From positions 1-19,667 of the forward strand of contig CAMOEO010000014.1 of NCBI GenBank assembly GCA_946612175.1: a stretch of 19,667 nucleotides of DNA, given 5' to 3'. Position numbers and translations under genes: made by a program. Source of the stretch: an uncultured Verrucomicrobiota bacterium. GTDB lineage: Bacteria > Verrucomicrobiota > Kiritimatiellia > RFP12 > UBA3636. How positions within the stretch are numbered: position 1 is the first letter of the stretch; each line of letters begins with the position of its first letter. The notes beneath the pieces were generated by a model that saw only the letters and a program-made list of their open reading frames with translations, was not told where the DNA came from and searched no databases. Positions 19,655 to 19,667 of the stretch are shown here, piece by piece.

Positions 19655-19667
19655 GGGCCCATCTCCC

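Overview
This is a very GC-rich window (roughly 70% G+C by eye) from a Gram-negative bacterium. It carries a Wza/Wzc-type capsule or exopolysaccharide export locus, an outer-membrane beta-barrel, two lipoproteins, a pseudopilin-like protein, plant-polysaccharide glycoside hydrolases (GH127 and a clan GH-A enzyme), a GntR/LacI-type sugar regulator and a McsA/McsB pair. Together with a RAYT-like transposase, sparse Shine-Dalgarno sequences and several apparently leaderless promoters, this best fits a host- or gut-associated member of the PVC group, most likely Kiritimatiellae (Verrucomicrobiota). The placement is inferred from gene content; no rRNA or ribosomal-protein marker is present. No tRNA, rRNA, CRISPR array or complete insertion sequence was seen, and no gap between genes exceeds 300 bases.

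Layout. 1-559 (+): C-terminal end of a probable glycoside hydrolase. 535-1869 (-): RAYT/Y1-like transposase with a Rossmann-like tail, whose reading frame is interrupted by six in-frame 30-bp palindromic repeats plus a seventh related palindrome. 1919-3835 (-) and 4085-5173 (+): a secreted clan GH-A glycosidase and a GntR-LacI regulator, divergently transcribed from a 249-bp region rich in promoters and repeats. 5207-7078 (-): GH127 beta-L-arabinofuranosidase-like enzyme, convergent with the regulator. 14184 down to 7173 (-): polysaccharide locus in the order beta-barrel, double-hairpin terminator, Wzc-type BY-kinase, Wza-type export lipoprotein, helical-repeat protein, AsnB-type amidotransferase. 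14369-16127 (+): McsA and a McsB homologue that has lost the residues needed for catalysis. 18429 down to 16124 (-): LysM lipoprotein, mannose-6-phosphate isomerase, pseudopilin-like protein. 18542-19618 (-): GTPase Era.

How the genes may work together. The regulator and the two nearby hydrolases look like a small module for using arabinose-containing or other plant glycans. Wzc, Wza, the barrel, the helical-repeat protein and AsnB form the export and modification end of an exopolysaccharide pathway; ManA could supply mannose-derived sugar nucleotides. McsA with a pseudokinase McsB suggests a protein quality-control adaptor rather than an active arginine kinase. Most notable are (1) the transposase gene carrying arrays of REP-like palindromes inside its own coding sequence, (2) the McsB pseudokinase, and (3) promoters with the -10 box 7-8 nt before the ATG, implying leaderless mRNAs.
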